In this document: positions 1 through 8,271 of the stretch, in pieces
Numbering within the stretch: the stretch's first letter is position 1
Layout of the letters: every line of letters begins with the position of its first letter
NCBI RefSeq assembly: GCF_001515525.1
Contig: NZ_BCNQ01000023.1
Coordinates: 1 to 50,173, forward strand
DNA: 50,173 nt
Source: Piscicoccus intestinalis NBRC 104926
GTDB lineage: Bacteria > Actinomycetota > Actinomycetes > Actinomycetales > Dermatophilaceae
Reading direction: 5' to 3'
Translations under genes and position numbers: made by a program
Notes under the pieces: model-generated
What the model was told of the DNA's origin: nothing
Seen by the model: only the letters and a program-made list of their open reading frames with translations
Database searches by the model: none

Positions 1-480
1 GGCCGCGGCCTGGCGCGCCTCGTCCGCGGAGGTGACCGTGGCGACCGCGGCGGTGCCGACCTCGTGGACGCGGGCCACGACCTCGCCGCTCGGGCAACCG
101 AACGCGAACGACACGACGGTCACCGGATTCTCCAGCAGCGCAGCGATCTTCACGTCATAGACGTCGTCGTCGGCGTGCGGCTCCGGCAGCTGCACGCCAT
201 ATCGCCGCGCGAGCGGGGTCAGCCGCTCCCGGTAGGCCCGGGCGGCCGCGAGATCGACCGGCTCCGGGTCGGGGACGAACAGGTTGACGCCGACCAGTTC
301 GCCGCCGAGCTGCCTTGTGCGCGCAATCTGTTCGGTCATCGCCTCGACGCTCTTGTAGCCGGCGGCGAGGAACCCCAGGGCGCCGGCGCGCTCCGCGGCG
401 ACGACGAGTTCCGGGGTCGACATGCCGCCGGCCATCGGCGCGACGACCAGGGGGCGGGGTAGGTCCTGCAGTGCGAACAT
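1..480 (-). CDS. Nitronate monooxygenase family protein (partial, 3' end beyond window)
   Basis: FMN-dependent TIM-barrel oxidase of the nitronate monooxygenase (2-nitropropane dioxygenase) family, which oxidises alkyl nitronates. The 160 visible codons start MFALQDLPRPLVVAPMAGGM, the usual first strand with APMAGG, followed by GALGFLAAGYKS and the GVNLFVP strand; FAFGCPSGEVV and GTAAVATVTSADEA follow near the window edge. The C-terminal half with the rest of the FMN site is missing only because the window ends. The ATG at 480 has a strong Shine-Dalgarno, GAGGAGG, five bases upstream. It diverges from the LysR gene at 607, with overlapping palindromes between them, so it is probably the LysR target. 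Family is clear; the substrate is not known. Confidence 0.88.
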   Translation of the reverse strand, partial: MFALQDLPRPLVVAPMAGGMSTPELVVAAERAGALGFLAAGYKSVEAMTEQIARTRQLGGELVGVNLFVPDPEPVDLAAARAYRERLTPLARRYGVQLPEPHADDDVYDVKIAALLENPVTVVSFAFGCPSGEVVARVHEVGTAAVATVTSADEARQAAA

Positions 481-537
481 CGGCTCCTCCTCGAGCTGCC
501 TTGCTCGACGGTAGGAGCTGCCGCGGCGAGGGGGAAC

Positions 538-572
538 TGCCGATGCGGCATGGATCATGCCCGAACGGCATG
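538..572. promoter_or_regulatory. Overlapping palindromes in the LysR/monooxygenase divergent promoter
   Basis: Three overlapping perfect inverted repeats share the half-site GGCAT: TGCCG-ATG-CGGCA (538-550), GGCATG-GAT-CATGCC (547-561) and CATGCC-CGAAC-GGCATG (556-572). LysR regulators typically bind several spaced half-sites in such divergent regions, so this is the best operator candidate for the regulator at 607. Seen directly; function inferred. Confidence 0.65.
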
Positions 573-606
573 TCCGTGACGTCCGCGCGCTCTACGCTGC
601 CGTGCC

Positions 607-1470
607 ATGGACGTCGAGATCCGGCACCTGCGGGCGTTCATCGAAGTGGTGCACAGCGGTTCGATCACGGCGGCCGCGCGGCGCCTGCGGATCGGGCAAC
701 CCGCCCTGTCTCGCACGCTGACGCAGCTGGAGTCGAGGCTGCGGGTCCGTCTCGTCGATCGCGGACCCCGCGGCCTGACGCTCACGCCGGCCGGCCGCCG
801 CTTCCTCCCGGAGGCGCAGGCTGCGGTCGCCCAGTTCGACGAGGCGGTGGCGAGCGTCGGGGCCGACGAAGTGCACGCCACACTGGGATTCAGCTGGCTG
901 CTGCCGCCGTGGTTACCGCCGGACCTCGAACCGTGGCTGCGCGACCACCAGCCCGCCCTGACGCTGCGCGTGCGCCGCACCGAGCGGCCCCTGGAGGAGC
1001 TGCGGGCGGGGCGGCTGCACGCCGCCGTGCACCGCCTACCGGTCGTCGCGGACGATCTCGTCGCGATCCCCGTCGGGCGCGAGCCGCGCGTCCTGACGAT
1101 CGCCCGCGGTTCCCGGTTCGCCGCGGCCGTCGACGCATCGTGGGACGAACTCGCGCGATTCCCCGTCGTGCTCAACCGCGCCAACGGCACGACGACGCCC
1201 GACCTGTGGCGCTCGAGGCCGAAGGAGGCGGTCTCCTGCGTCGACTTCGACGAGTGGCTCGCGTACGTCGCGGCCGACCGCGGCATCGGCATCGTGCCGG
1301 CGCTCGCCGCGGAGTTGGCCCCTCATCCGGGCGTCACCTATCACCCGATCAAGGACGCGCCCGAGGTCACGGTCTCGTTGGTCACCCGCGCTCGGGACCG
1401 CCGCCCGGCCGCGACAGCGCTCGCCGACTGGGCGGTGCAGCGCTCGCGGCCCGCGCGTCGGCAGGCGTGA
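607..1470 (+). CDS. LysR-family transcriptional regulator
   Basis: DNA-binding regulator of 287 residues, normal length for LysR proteins. Residues 1-60 are the winged helix-turn-helix (IRHLRAFIEVVHSGSITAAA, then QPALSRTLTQLESRL and LVDRGPRGLTLTPAG). Residues from about 90 form the periplasmic-binding-protein-like effector domain. It diverges from the nitronate monooxygenase at 480 and probably controls it through the palindromes at 538-572; LysR proteins are usually autoregulated from such a site. The ATG at 607 follows a TACGCT -10-like hexamer (593-598), so the transcript has little or no leader. The inducer cannot be read from sequence. Confidence 0.92.
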   Translation: MDVEIRHLRAFIEVVHSGSITAAARRLRIGQPALSRTLTQLESRLRVRLVDRGPRGLTLTPAGRRFLPEAQAAVAQFDEAVASVGADEVHATLGFSWLLPPWLPPDLEPWLRDHQPALTLRVRRTERPLEELRAGRLHAAVHRLPVVADDLVAIPVGREPRVLTIARGSRFAAAVDASWDELARFPVVLNRANGTTTPDLWRSRPKEAVSCVDFDEWLAYVAADRGIGIVPALAAELAPHPGVTYHPIKDAPEVTVSLVTRARDRRPAATALADWAVQRSRPARRQA

Positions 1471-1483
1471 ACAGCCTCAGGGC

Positions 1484-1786
1484 TCAGCCGGTCTCGCTCG
1501 TGCCCGGCTCCGGGAGCGTCAGACCGCTGGCTCCGCCCACGGCGTCCGCGCCCTCGTACCACTCGATCTCGACGTCGATCTTCACCTTCGTTCCCGCGCT
1601 CTTCTGACGAGACGTCAGGTCGACATCGACCGTCACGCCCTCCGGCACCTGGACGGTCACGGAGTCGGTGGCGCTCTCGAGCAGCACGGTGCCGCCCCGG
1701 AGCCGCTCGGCGAGGGCGTTGAGCAGGTCGGCGGCGCCGTCCCGGTCGAGAGCCTCGGAGGTACTCAGCAGCTTCGTCTTCGTCAT
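1484..1786 (-). CDS. amphi-Trp domain-containing protein
   Basis: Small protein of 100 residues matching the amphi-Trp domain: an N-terminal helix (STSEALDRDGAADLLNALAE), a strand ending VTVQVPEGVTVDVDL, and the terminal IDVEIEWYEG with the conserved tryptophan. The molecular role of this family is unknown. The gene lies 24 bases downstream of the universal stress protein gene on the same strand, so the two are probably cotranscribed and it may belong to the stress response. ATG at 1786 is preceded by GGAGGGG. Convergent with the LysR gene, 13 bases apart. Confidence 0.8.
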   Translation of the reverse strand: MTKTKLLSTSEALDRDGAADLLNALAERLRGGTVLLESATDSVTVQVPEGVTVDVDLTSRQKSAGTKVKIDVEIEWYEGADAVGGASGLTLPEPGTSETG

Positions 1787-1810
1787 GGCCCCTCCGTTCA
1801 GCTGGATGGT

Positions 1811-2701
1811 TCAGTGGGCCGGCGTGGTGCGGACGAGCATCGTCGGGCAGGCCGAGTGGGTGATGAGCGACCGGCTCACCGACCCGAGCAGCAGCCCGGT
1901 GAACCCGCCCCGGCCCCGGCTTCCGACGACGAGCAGCGAGGCCGACGTGGAGGCTTCGGCGAGCACCCGTTCGGCCCGGCCGGTCTGCGCGCGCGACTCG
2001 GTCTCGACCGGGGCATCACCGCGAGCCTGCTCGACGATCTCGTCGAGCATCTCCTCGTATTGCTTTGCGATGGCGGCCTTCTCGGTGAGCAACGCGGTGA
2101 CGATGTCGCCGACGATCGCGTCGACGTCCCACGCGTGCATGGCGAGCAGGGTGCGCTCACTGAGCTGCGCCTCGGCGACCGCCACCCGCGCCAGGTCGAC
2201 CGCCGCGGGGGTGTCGTCGAGGCCGACGACGACCGGCCCCTGCGGGTCCCCGAGGGAGTGCGGGACGACGACCAGCGGACCGCGCGCGTGGTGCAGCACA
2301 CCGGAGGCGGTGCCACCGAGGAGCACCCCGGAGACCCCCGAGGCGCCGGTCGAACCGATGACGAGCAGCCTTGCCGTCTCGGTGATGTCGGCGAGCGCAC
2401 CGGCGGAGTCGCCCGTGATCACCTCGGTCTCGATGTCGAGTTCCGGGTGGTCGGCACGGGCCACGGCGGCCGCCTCGTCGAGTTGACGCTGCGCCGACTC
2501 GTGGATGCGGGCGTCGAGGTCGACGCCGCTGCGCATCGCGCGCATCGCGGCCGCGCGGCTGGGGATCAGCAACCGGGGAAGCACCCGCACGATCGTCAAC
2601 CCGACCCCGTAGAGCTGCGCCCGCCCGGCGGCCCAGCGGACCGCATCGTGGGAACGGCTCGACCCATCGGTTCCGGCGACCACCCTGCCTGCGACGGACA
2701 T
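1811..2701 (-). CDS. Universal stress protein, two tandem Usp domains
   Basis: Cytoplasmic stress protein of 296 residues with two UspA folds. The first opens with RVVAGTDGSSRSHDAVRWAA and closes with LLVIGSTGASGVSGVLLGGT; the second opens PVVVGLDDTPAAVDLARVA and closes LLVVGSRGRGGFTGLLLGSV. Both have the G-2x-G-9x-G(S/T) ATP-binding signature, so ATP binding is expected, as for tandem Usp proteins of actinobacteria that respond to hypoxia or stationary phase. I chose ATG 2701 because GAGGAGG lies ten bases upstream and homology begins there; the frame stays open to 2773. The downstream amphi-Trp gene is likely in the same transcript. Confidence 0.93.
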   Translation of the reverse strand: MSVAGRVVAGTDGSSRSHDAVRWAAGRAQLYGVGLTIVRVLPRLLIPSRAAAMRAMRSGVDLDARIHESAQRQLDEAAAVARADHPELDIETEVITGDSAGALADITETARLLVIGSTGASGVSGVLLGGTASGVLHHARGPLVVVPHSLGDPQGPVVVGLDDTPAAVDLARVAVAEAQLSERTLLAMHAWDVDAIVGDIVTALLTEKAAIAKQYEEMLDEIVEQARGDAPVETESRAQTGRAERVLAEASTSASLLVVGSRGRGGFTGLLLGSVSRSLITHSACPTMLVRTTPAH

Positions 2702-2827
2702 GACGCACGACCTCCTCGACGTGACCCGCGCTCGTTCGCGGCACTCCCAGCCTAACGACGCACGCGCGCTCACTTCGGGGCTTCACGGGATGTTTCCCGT
2801 GGTCACCGCGCTGTCGCGCCCAATCTG

Positions 2828-2891
2828 TGGCTCGATCCGTGGCTCGGTTCGATGGCTCGGGTCAGGGGCTCGCTTCGGTGGCTCGAGTCAG
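2828..2891. repeat. 13-bp tandem repeat, five copies
   Basis: The unit TGGCTCGRKTCRG recurs at 2828, 2840, 2853, 2866 (GGGCTCG) and 2879, with steps of 12, 13, 13 and 13 bases. The last copy runs over the stop codon of the acetyltransferase gene; the array lies upstream of the universal stress protein gene on the same strand. It may be a copy-number-variable repeat or a set of protein sites; nothing in the sequence decides. Confidence 0.75.
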
Positions 2892-3484
2892 TGACTGGGG
2901 CGGTACCCCGTGCGGTCGGCGGCGGTGATCTCGCGCAGCACCCGCGCGGGGTTGCCTGCGGCGATCGTGCGCGGGGGAACGTCCGCGGTGACGACGCTGC
3001 CGGCGCCGATGACGGCACCGGCTCCGATGGTGACTCCGGGTAGGACGCTGACGCCGCCGCTGATCCAGACACCGTCGCCGACGGTGATCGGCCGGGCTCG
3101 GCAGGCGCCGGCGAGGCGTTCGCCGACATCGAGTGCGTGGTCGGCGCTGTAGAAGCCGACCTTGGGCCCGATGAGCACGTCGTCGCCGATCGTGATCGGC
3201 GCGGCGTCGAGCATGACGCAATCGAAGTTGCCGAACACCCGCGAACCGAGGTGGATGTTGCGGCCGAACTCGCAGCGGAAGGTCGGCTCGAAGCCGACGT
3301 CGGTGCCCATCGAGCCGACGACCGAGCGCAGCAACGCCTCCCGATCGGTCTGCGGTCGACTGTACGAGGCGTTGTAGCGGTCGGTGGCCTGCACCGCCGC
3401 GATGCGAGCATCGACGAGAGGCCGGCGCAGGTCGTCGTACATGTCGCCCGTGGCCATGTGTGCAAAGATTTGTGTGAGATCCAT
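2888..3484 (-). CDS. Maltose/galactoside-type hexapeptide O-acetyltransferase
   Basis: Acetyl-CoA-dependent O-acetyltransferase of 198 residues in the Maa/LacA/NodL family, which acetylates sugar hydroxyls. An N-terminal Mac domain (MATGDMYDDLRRPLVDAR) precedes the left-handed beta-helix: CEFGRNIHLGSRVFGNFDCV, then ITIGDDVLIGPKVGFYSADH with the catalytic histidine of the ADH loop, ITVGDGVWISGGVSVLPGVT, IGAGAVIGAGSVVTADVPP and IAAGNPARVLREI. ATG 3484 starts the conserved MDLTQIF segment; the open frame continues upstream to 3760 without family similarity. Divergent from the Nudix gene. The sugar substrate is not predictable. Confidence 0.92.
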   Translation of the reverse strand: MDLTQIFAHMATGDMYDDLRRPLVDARIAAVQATDRYNASYSRPQTDREALLRSVVGSMGTDVGFEPTFRCEFGRNIHLGSRVFGNFDCVMLDAAPITIGDDVLIGPKVGFYSADHALDVGERLAGACRARPITVGDGVWISGGVSVLPGVTIGAGAVIGAGSVVTADVPPRTIAAGNPARVLREITAADRTGYRPSH

Positions 3485-3598
3485 GAGCTGCCCCTCGTCT
3501 CGTGGCCGGTGGCTTCTCGGCATCTTCGCATCGCCTCGTTGTCGCCCGGTGTCAGTGTCGCGGACGATGATGGGTGCCAGGGTGCGAAGGGGGCAACC

Positions 3599-3994
3599 AT
3601 GGAGTTGGTGCGTGCGGCGAGCGCCGTCATTGTCGACGAGGTGGGCCGGGTGCTCCTCGTGCAACGGGGCCGGGAGCCGCAACGGGGGTGCTGGTCGGTG
3701 CCCGGAGGAAAGTGCGAGCCTGGCGAGACCCCGCAGGAGGCGGCCGCACGTGAGGCTCACGAGGAGACGGGCCTTCGGGTGCGGGTCGGTCGGGAACTGT
3801 GGCGCGTGCAGGTGCCCATCGGTGACGGACGTGCCTACGACATCCGCGACTTCGCAGCGACCGTCATCGGCGGCGAACTGACCCCCGGGGATGACGCCGA
3901 CGACGCGCGCTGGGTGGCGCTTGCCGAGCTCGACGATCTGCCGCTGACCACCGACCTTGCCGTCTACCTGCGGGAGTCGGGCGTGCTCGGTTGA
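3599..3994 (+). CDS. Nudix hydrolase
   Basis: Mg-dependent pyrophosphohydrolase of 131 residues. The full Nudix box is present at about residues 37-59 (GKCEPGETPQEAAAREAHEE followed by TGL), with both paired glutamates needed for metal binding. The N-terminal strand AASAVIVDEVGRVLLVQRG and PGG before the box are typical of MutT/ADP-ribose-type members. ATG 3599 has a GAAGGGGG ribosome site; the longer open frame from 3137 is the antisense of the acetyltransferase. Substrate unknown (oxidised nucleotide, ADP-ribose or similar). Confidence 0.92.
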   Translation: MELVRAASAVIVDEVGRVLLVQRGREPQRGCWSVPGGKCEPGETPQEAAAREAHEETGLRVRVGRELWRVQVPIGDGRAYDIRDFAATVIGGELTPGDDADDARWVALAELDDLPLTTDLAVYLRESGVLG

Positions 3995-4044
3995 GAGCGC
4001 ACCACCGGCGAGAAGTGACGCAACTCACACTGTTGCATATCGGC

Positions 4045-4071
4045 GAATTCCTTTCTTCGAGAAGGGAATTC
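4045..4071. repeat. Inverted repeat after the Nudix gene
   Basis: An AT-richer 12-bp stem (GAATTCC...GGAATTC core, one G-T pair, three-base loop) lies 50 bases after the Nudix stop. A second GAATTCCT occurs at 4092. There is no T-tract, so it is at best a weak terminator; it may instead belong to the flank of the HNH element. Confidence 0.45.
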
Positions 4072-4139
4072 ATGGCCTCCCGAAGCGCTTTGAATTCCTC
4101 TGTCTGACAGGCGAACTCAAGGTTAGTCACAACCACCAA

Positions 4140-4161
4140 ATAGACGTGTGTTCGATATCCT
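4140..4161 (+). promoter_or_regulatory. HNH gene promoter with a half LexA-like box
   Basis: TATCCT at 4156-4161 is a good -10 hexamer exactly six bases before ATG 4168, implying a leaderless message. GTTCGA at 4150-4155 matches one half of the actinobacterial SOS box TCGAAC-N4-GTTCGA; the other half keeps only AC. LexA control is therefore only a weak suggestion. Confidence 0.45.
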
Positions 4162-4167
4162 ATGTGC

Positions 4168-5716
4168 ATGGACTTCACCCCTGACGTCAACGCCTCCGAC
4201 GGTGCTGCGGCATCGGCCGGTGACGTCGACCTGTCGGGAGGCGGGGCGCCGGTTGGGGAGGCGCTGCTGGCACAGGTGAAAGCGGCGCGCGCGGTGTTGT
4301 CGGGGTTGCCGGGCCTGTTGTCGCGGGTCGGGTCTGCTGAGTTGCCGGAACTGGCCGCTGCGGCGGCTGGTGCGGTCGCCGCAGCGTCTGCCGCGCAGGC
4401 GGCCGTCGTGCTGGAGGCCGAGAACCGCGGGGTCATTGCGGAGTCGGATCATCCGCGGGTGCCGGCGTGGGTGAGTCAGTCGCACGTCGACGCCGGGGTG
4501 CCGGTCTCGCCGAGCCGGGCCCGGGCGTTAGACGCGCTGGCGCGCATCTGCGATCGGCAGGACGCGGCGCCGCTGCGCGAGGCCGTGCTGGAGGGGCGGG
4601 TCGCCATTGAGGCCGCCGACTTGCTCGCCGCGACCTACCGGCGGTTGCAGGCCTCGATCACCGTGAAGTCCTGGGACGGTGTGATGGACGCGTTGATCGG
4701 CTTGGCCCCGCACGGCGTGAACCGGCGTGAGCTGGCGGCGATGGAAGAGCAGCTGATCGGGCAGTACGGCACCGAGGGCGAGTATGAAGAACGCGAACGC
4801 CGCTACGAGCGCCGCGACTTCACCGAGCTGACGCTGAACCCGCGGACCGGGATGTACGAAGGCCGGGTTCGGCTCGACGCGGCCTCGGCGGCCGTGGTGA
4901 TCGCCGCGATCAACGCCCTGAGCGCGCCGCGCCCGACCAAGCCCGACACGACCGGAACGGATGAAACCACCGACCCTGCCGGAGCGACTAGTGCGGCCGA
5001 CGCTGCCGCTGACGGATTCGACGCTGAGGCCGAAGCCCTGGACGCGGCGGTCACCGGTCGCACCGAGCCCGACCTGCGCACCGCCGGCGAACGCCGCGCC
5101 GACGCCCTCGTCGCGCTCGCTGCGCACGCCGCGGTGCCGGACAAGAACACGCCCGGGCACCGGCGCCAAAGCCAAGGTCGTCGTGACGATCAAGCTCGCC
5201 GACCTGGTCGCCGGGCTCGAATCCGAGGCCCTGCCGGGCCTGTTCGCCGACCTCGTGCGCAAGCACCGCGAACGCACCGGCGGCACCGGATTCCGCACCG
5301 ACCACAACCACGGCAGCGGCACCACCGCCTTCGGCCACACCCTGACCCCCGGCCAGGTGCGGGTCCTGTCCTGCGACGCGCAGATCATCCCCGCCGTCCT
5401 CGGCACCGGGCCCGAACCCCTCGACCTCGGCCGCGGAAAACGCCTGATCACACCGGCACTGGCCACCTACCTGGCCATGCGAGACGGCGGATGCACCTTC
5501 CCCGGCTGCTCCATGCCACCCGCCTGGTGCGACGGACACCACCTCATCAGCTGGCTCATGGGCGGACCCACCGACCGCCACAACACCGCCCTGCTCTGCC
5601 GGCACCACCACACCGTCGTCCACCGCTACGGCTTCATCGGCGTCGTCATCGACGGCGAGGTCAGATGGAGCAGAGCCGACGGCACCCCCATCGGCAACCG
5701 ACCACGTGCCGGCTAG
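4168..5716 (+). pseudogene. DUF222/13E12-type HNH endonuclease gene, split by a frameshift
   Basis: Member of the actinobacterial DUF222-HNH (13E12 repeat) family, often multi-copy and associated with mobile regions. The N-terminal frame carries DUF222 (PHGVNRRELAAMEEQLIGQY, then RDFTELTLNPRTGMYEGRVR). Around 5150-5157 the coding frame moves by one base: the first frame loses similarity after AAVPDKNTP, while the next frame continues with GAKAKVVVTIKLADL and ends in the HNH site (CTFPGC, CDGHHLISWLMGGPTDRHN, LLCRHHHTVVH) at 5716. Removing one base from the CCCGGG run restores a continuous protein of about 515 residues. This is either a real disruption or a sequencing error. ATG 4168 is chosen because of the leaderless promoter; 4162 is the alternative. 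Confidence 0.82.
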
Positions 5717-5746
5717 CACCCGAACGTAATCTACGATTGGTCTAAA

Positions 5747-5764
5747 CGTTCAAATACTTAAACG
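5747..5764. promoter_or_regulatory. Palindrome before the OYE/ArsR operon, candidate ArsR operator
   Basis: CGTTCAA-ATAC-TTAAACG is a near-perfect inverted repeat (one mismatch) in an AT-rich patch just upstream of the oxidoreductase start at 5778. ArsR repressors commonly bind AT-rich palindromes over their own operon promoter, and an ArsR gene is second in this operon. Confidence 0.5.
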
Positions 5765-5777
5765 AATTGATGGACTC

Positions 5778-7028
5778 ATGTCTCACACCCACCCAACCAC
5801 CGCCACCCTCGCCGAGCCGCTGACGCTGCCCGGGGGTGCGGTGTTGAAGAACCGCCTCGCCAAGTCGGCGATGAGCGAGGCGCTCGCCTCCCGCGACGCC
5901 GCGCCGAACCGCAGGCACGTCGCGCTCTATCGCACGTGGGCCCGCGGTGGCGCGGGCCTGGTCATCAGCGGCAACGTCATGGTCGATCGCACTGCGCTCG
6001 GGGAGCCGGGCAACGTCGCGATCGAGGATGAGCGGCACCTCCACGTGCTGCGTGAATGGGCGCAGGCGGGCACCGAGGGTGGCGCGCACCTGTGGATGCA
6101 GATCAACCACCCGGGCAAACAGTCTCCGCGCTCGGTCAATTCGGCCCCGGTCGCCCCCAGCGCCGTGCCGATCGGCGGGGACATGAGCCGCCTGTTCGTG
6201 CCGCCGCGCGAGCTGACCCGCGACGAAATCCGCGACCTCGTGCGGCGCTTCGTCACGACGGCGCGTATCGCCAAGGAGGCCGGCTTCACCGGCGTGCAGA
6301 TCCACGGCGCGCACGGCTATCTCGTCAACCAGTTCCTCTCGCCGCGCGACAACCACCGCACCGACGAATACGGCGGCGACCTCGCCGCTCGCATGCGCTT
6401 CCTCGTCGAGATCTACGAAGGCATGCGCGCCGAACTCGGCGGCGACTTTCCGATCGGCCTCAAGCTCAACTCCGCCGACTTCGTCGAGGGGGGTTTCACC
6501 CAGGAGGAGTCGATCGAGGTGGCCCGCAGAATGGCCGGCCTCGGCCTCGACCTGCTCGAGATCTCCGGCGGCACCTACGCCAGCCCCGTCATGCAGACCG
6601 GTGGATCGGCGGTGGGCGCCTACTTCTCCGACTACGCCCGGCGTCTGCGCGACGAGGTCGACATCCCCGTGCTGCTCACCGGCGGTTTCCGCACCGCCGA
6701 GGCGATGGCCGACGCGCTGTCCGACAACGTCACCGACGTCATCGGCCTGGCTCGACCCCTCGTCGTCGAGCCCGACCTGCCGGCCCGCCTCCTCACCGGC
6801 GGCGCGGAGCCGGTGCGCCTCCCGCGCCTGTCCACCCGGGTGCCGGCCCTCGACAAAGCCATGGGTTCGGCGCTCGCCCTCACCTGGTACGAACTGCAGA
6901 TGCGCCGGATCGCCGACGGCAAGCGCGCCTCCGACTCCCAGAGCGCCTGGCCGGCCATCGGATTCGCGCTGAGGCAGCACGGTCCGGGTGCGCTGCGGCC
7001 GCGCCGCGCTGCCCGCGCCAGGGGCTGA
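5778..7028 (+). CDS. NADH:flavin oxidoreductase, Old Yellow Enzyme family
   Basis: FMN-dependent ene-reductase/oxidoreductase of 416 residues in the NADH:flavin oxidoreductase TIM-barrel family. Landmarks in order: NRLAKSAMSE (FMN contact), WMQINHPGKQSPR, GFTGVQIHGAHGYLVNQFLS with the substrate-binding His pair region, RDNHRTDEYGG, and IGLARPLVVEPDLP near the C-terminal phosphate site. The length fits single-domain members; there is no iron-sulfur or second flavin domain. ArsR follows after three bases, so the pair forms an operon in which the enzyme is probably induced by an electrophile, quinone or thiol-reactive compound. Native substrate unknown. Confidence 0.9.
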   Translation: MSHTHPTTATLAEPLTLPGGAVLKNRLAKSAMSEALASRDAAPNRRHVALYRTWARGGAGLVISGNVMVDRTALGEPGNVAIEDERHLHVLREWAQAGTEGGAHLWMQINHPGKQSPRSVNSAPVAPSAVPIGGDMSRLFVPPRELTRDEIRDLVRRFVTTARIAKEAGFTGVQIHGAHGYLVNQFLSPRDNHRTDEYGGDLAARMRFLVEIYEGMRAELGGDFPIGLKLNSADFVEGGFTQEESIEVARRMAGLGLDLLEISGGTYASPVMQTGGSAVGAYFSDYARRLRDEVDIPVLLTGGFRTAEAMADALSDNVTDVIGLARPLVVEPDLPARLLTGGAEPVRLPRLSTRVPALDKAMGSALALTWYELQMRRIADGKRASDSQSAWPAIGFALRQHGPGALRPRRAARARG

Positions 7029-7031
7029 GCC

Positions 7032-7370
7032 ATGGCCGACGACCTGTGCAGCCTCGACCTGCTCAACGCGTGCATCCCCGTCTTCGAGACGCTCAAAGAC
7101 GAACACCGCCAACGGATCCTCGTGCAACTCGTCGAGAACGGTCCGCTGTGCGTCGGCGACATCGCCGAGACCTCGACGCTCTCGCGACCTGCCGTCTCCC
7201 ATCACCTCAAGCTGCTGCAGCACAGCGGGCTGGTCTCCGCCACCAAGTCGGGCACTCAGCGCTACTACCGCGCCGAGGTCACCGACGGCCTGCGTCTGCT
7301 GCGCCGACTTCTGGAGAGCCTGGAGGCGGACCTGGCCGCCGGTGCAGGCGAGGTGCCGCACAGCGATTGA
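7032..7370 (+). CDS. ArsR-family winged-helix repressor
   Basis: Homodimeric winged-helix repressor of 112 residues. FETLKDEHRQRILVQLVENG is the ArsR N-terminal helix pair; LSRPAVSHHLKLLQHSGLVS is the recognition helix; SGTQRYYRAEV is the wing. It has three cysteines: Cys6, Cys14 and a Cys before VGDIAE, the place where classical ArsR carries CVC. One cysteine there rather than two suggests thiol or redox sensing rather than standard arsenite binding, but this is inference. Translated just after the oxidoreductase, which it probably represses along with itself. Confidence 0.9.
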   Translation: MADDLCSLDLLNACIPVFETLKDEHRQRILVQLVENGPLCVGDIAETSTLSRPAVSHHLKLLQHSGLVSATKSGTQRYYRAEVTDGLRLLRRLLESLEADLAAGAGEVPHSD

Positions 7371-7460
7371 CGCGCTCGGGCCACCCTGCCCGATGTATCA
7401 AACATCCACTACAGCACGACGGACGGGGCGGCTTCGCGCCCGCACCGGTAGCCTTCGCGG

Positions 7461-8249
7461 GTGACGACAACCATCCCCTCGAACCCCTGGCCGTCCCGTT
7501 GGGGATGGGTGCTCGCGCTCGTCGGGGGAGTGCTGGCGTACATCGCGGTGCTCGAAGTCATGCTCGCCACCGACAACCCGAACTTCTTTCCGTCGCTGCT
7601 GCTCATCGGCTCGGTCACGGTGCCGTCGGCGGCGCTGCTGTTCGCCTCCGGAGGCCGGCGCGGGCCGATCGCCCCGGTCGGCGCGCTGGTTCTCGTCGCG
7701 ATCGTCGGGGGCGTCGTCGGCACCCTGACCGCCGGCGTGCTCGAGTACGACACGCTGCGGGGGCTGTCGTTCCTGCCGATGCTCGCGGTCGGGCTCATCG
7801 AGGAGGGCGCCAAGCTCATCGTGCCCGCCGCTCTGCTGCTGCTCTACCGGCCGGCCCGCGGGTGGGCCGGGGTGGCCGTCGGCGTCGCCTCGGCCACCGG
7901 TTTCGCGACCCTGGAGACGATGGGCTACGGCTTCGTCAGCCTGCTCGCCTCCCGCGGCGACCTCGCCGCCGTCGACGCGACCCTGCTGCTGCGCGGCCTG
8001 CTGTCCCCGGCCTGCCACATCGCGTGGACCGGCGTCACCGCCGCCATGCTGTGGCGCTGGCGCAACGGCGTCGCCCCGTTCACGCACCTGCTCGGCGCCT
8101 ACCTCGCGGCCGTCGTGCTGCACGCCGTCTGGGACGCCACCGCCTCCGTCACGCTGCATCTGGGGGTCGCGGTCGTCAGTACCGCCGCGCTCCTGTGGTT
8201 CATCCACGCCGCCCGCCGGGCCGGCTCCCTGACCGCCCCGGCTGCCTGA
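7461..8249 (+). CDS. PrsW-type intramembrane metalloprotease
   Basis: Polytopic membrane protein of 262 residues with about eight hydrophobic segments and the PrsW signatures: EEGAK at 114-118, ATGFATLETMGY near 145-156, CHIAWTG near 195 and HAVWD near 222. These Glu/His clusters form the putative zinc site of the PrsW/CPBP group; Bacillus PrsW cleaves an anti-sigma factor at site 1. No anti-sigma gene is adjacent, so the substrate is open. The GTG start at 7461 lies six bases after TAGCCT (7449-7454), a leaderless promoter. Convergent with the next gene. Confidence 0.88.
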   Translation: MTTTIPSNPWPSRWGWVLALVGGVLAYIAVLEVMLATDNPNFFPSLLLIGSVTVPSAALLFASGGRRGPIAPVGALVLVAIVGGVVGTLTAGVLEYDTLRGLSFLPMLAVGLIEEGAKLIVPAALLLLYRPARGWAGVAVGVASATGFATLETMGYGFVSLLASRGDLAAVDATLLLRGLLSPACHIAWTGVTAAMLWRWRNGVAPFTHLLGAYLAAVVLHAVWDATASVTLHLGVAVVSTAALLWFIHAARRAGSLTAPAA

Positions 8250-8271
8250 CTCGCCATGACGCGGCTCCGGA

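Noticed and set aside
4106-4123. Possible second LexA-like site CGAAC-GGTTAG before the HNH gene
   Set aside because: Spacer is wrong for TCGAAC-N4-GTTCGA and the right half is poor.
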